Origin: an uncultured Bacillota bacterium | GTDB taxonomy: Bacteria > Bacillota_I > Bacilli_A > RF39 > UBA660 | Assembly: GCA_945928335.1 (NCBI GenBank) | Contig: CAMENK010000028.1 | Coordinates: forward strand, 1-7,926 | Reading direction: 5' to 3' | DNA: 7,926 nucleotides | Part shown: positions 6,986 to 7,926 of the stretch, in pieces | Layout of the letters: each line of letters opens with the position of its first letter | Numbering within the stretch: the first letter of the stretch is position 1 | Program-made: the position numbers and the translations under genes | The notes under the pieces: generated by a model | The model's database searches: none | The model's input: the letters and a program-made list of their open reading frames with translations, nothing else | What the model was told of the DNA's origin: nothing

Positions 6986-7926
6986 ATTTTACATAAATTT
7001 CCTTACCTACAACTACTAAAAGTTTACCATTATACTTTCCAAATAAACAAGTTTGCAAAATAACTATATTATCTTTTTCACTAACATCTACATCTAATTC
7101 ATATTTAGATTTATCTTTAAGTCTTATAAAATGATCTAACCATTCATCACTAGTTTCATAATTAAATTGCATATGTTCTTCTTTAGAACTAGCATTAGCT
7201 ATAATAACACTAAATATTTCATATATTCTTATTTCATTAGCAACCTTTAATTCAAAATATTTATGATTATTATAATAATCATAATCTAAATAATTTTCTA
7301 ATTCTTTAAATGGTGTTGAAAATCTAGTAGAATTATGACCATAAATATTTATTTGTTTACTATATATATCATTTCTGTAATCCATAAAAGTACTACCTAT
7401 CTTGCTCTTACTTTTATCTAAAGCATGGCTTAAATAATATTTATTATTGCTAGCTTTAGCTATAGGAATACTAACATCTAAATTATCTAAGTTTAATAAA
7501 CCAATTACATCATTATTTGAATATTTATCAATAACTTCATCAATTTCTTCTTCTATACTATCGTAATTACCATTCTTTGAAACTACACTATTCTCTATTT
7601 CATTCTTAGTTTTATTTATCTGAATATATTTAATACACAATAAAATCATACTTATAATAAAAATCAATGTTAAAGAAAAGACAATAATATCAAATATACC
7701 TTTTTTATTTAATGAAATCTTTTTAGTTTCACTTGTAGTCTTAGTACTCTTCTTTGTACTATCTTTAACTTCTATCTTTTTAGTTCTACTTGTAGACTTA
7801 GTACTTTTCTTTGGACTATCTTTAGCTTCTAACTTTTTAGTTCCACCTGTAGTCTTAGTACTCTTCTTTGTACTATCTTTAGTTTCTATCTTTTTAGTTC
7901 TACTTGTAGTCTTAGTACTTTTCTTT
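6984..7926 (-). CDS. srtB: Class B-like sortase with repetitive Lys/Thr-rich cytoplasmic tail (5' end cut by window)
   Basis: Membrane-anchored transpeptidase that would cleave a C-terminal sorting motif and link surface proteins to the wall or to each other. The frame is open from the window edge to the TAA at 6984 (313 residues visible). A TTG at 7667 or ATG at 7649 could be taken as starts, but both lie inside the membrane helix and lack a Shine-Dalgarno, so the true start is outside. Visible residues 1-75 are a basic Lys/Thr/Ser tail of 19-residue repeats, 77-98 a membrane helix, 99-145 a charged linker, and 146-313 the sortase fold. Catalytic motifs are FMDYRND (180-186), IYGHN with His197, and VILQTC with Cys293 (family TLxTC). 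FNYETSDEWLDHF (254-266) and SKYELDVDVSEKDNIVIL (273-290) match class B. The strand after Cys293 reads GKLLVVV: Lys301 stands where the catalytic Arg is expected, and no Arg follows the Cys. It converges on a gene encoding an IPATG substrate. Confidence 0.88.
   Translation of the reverse strand, partial: KKSTKTTSRTKKIETKDSTKKSTKTTGGTKKLEAKDSPKKSTKSTSRTKKIEVKDSTKKSTKTTSETKKISLNKKGIFDIIVFSLTLIFIISMILLCIKYIQINKTKNEIENSVVSKNGNYDSIEEEIDEVIDKYSNNDVIGLLNLDNLDVSIPIAKASNNKYYLSHALDKSKSKIGSTFMDYRNDIYSKQINIYGHNSTRFSTPFKELENYLDYDYYNNHKYFELKVANEIRIYEIFSVIIANASSKEEHMQFNYETSDEWLDHFIRLKDKSKYELDVDVSEKDNIVILQTCLFGKYNGKLLVVVGKEIYVK
7716..7926 (-). repeat. 57-bp tandem repeats encoding 19-residue Lys/Thr units in the sortase tail
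   Basis: Read on the minus strand, three full units (7863-7919, 7806-7862, 7749-7805) and a partial fourth (7716-7748) encode STKTTSRTKKIETKDSTKK, STKTTGGTKKLEAKDSPKK, STKSTSRTKKIEVKDSTKK and STKTTSETKKI. Units 1 and 3 differ at 3 of 57 bases and units 1 and 2 at 6 of 57. Almost all differences change the amino acid. The two Lys codons at the window edge (7920-7925) match the end of another unit, so the array probably continues beyond the window. The unit length is a multiple of three, so copy-number change keeps the frame. Confidence 0.92.

Noticed and set aside
6984..7667. Sortase starting at TTG 7667 (227 residues)
   Set aside because: That TTG is in the middle of the membrane helix, has no Shine-Dalgarno, and the frame stays open with meaningful repeats all the way to the window edge.
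7716..7926. Tandem repeats considered as a CRISPR array
   Set aside because: The units are directly adjacent with no unique spacers, keep one reading frame, and encode a repetitive protein tail.

Overview
The window comes from a low-GC, Gram-positive-type bacterium. The sequence is strongly AT-rich throughout, ribosome-binding sites are classical AGGAGG types, and Trp is TGG with TAA and TAG stops, so the standard bacterial code fits. A sortase and a sortase-anchored surface protein imply a peptidoglycan wall. Gene order and protein style suggest Bacilli/Clostridia-like Firmicutes, possibly a wall-bearing gut relative of the Erysipelotrichia/Mollicutes. I cannot name the species.

The left part (1-4997, minus strand) is a housekeeping block transcribed right to left: uvrA (excision-repair ATPase), a four-helix membrane protein of the YvlD/PF04020 family, lgt (lipoprotein diacylglyceryl transferase) and a thioredoxin-reductase-like flavoprotein cut by the window edge. 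lgt overlaps the YvlD-like gene by one base, and the reductase starts 12 bases after lgt, so the last three genes look like one transcription unit. A weak A/T hairpin sits over the uvrA stop codon. From memory, Bacillus, Listeria and Staphylococcus carry uvrB-uvrA-(yvlD)-hprK-lgt-...-trxB. Here hprK and uvrB are missing from that order.

The divergent intergenic region (4998-5252) holds two well-formed promoters facing away from each other across an extremely AT-rich tract. The rightward transcript would begin with a long two-part stem-loop that ends next to the ribosome-binding site of the surface-protein gene.

The right part (5253-7926) is a cell-surface module. A 564-residue secreted protein has a signal peptide, an Asn-rich right-handed beta-helix, one MucBP domain, and an IPATG sorting signal with membrane anchor and basic tail. 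It converges on a class B-like sortase gene, and the two share one bidirectional terminator. The sortase reading frame continues to the window edge. Upstream of its membrane helix it has a Lys/Thr-rich cytoplasmic tail made of near-identical 57-bp (19-residue) tandem repeats, and the usual catalytic Arg appears to be replaced by Lys.

The parts most worth following up are the repeat-tailed sortase with its neighbouring candidate substrate, the structured leader of the substrate gene, and the reductase that lacks the usual NADPH-binding HRR motif.
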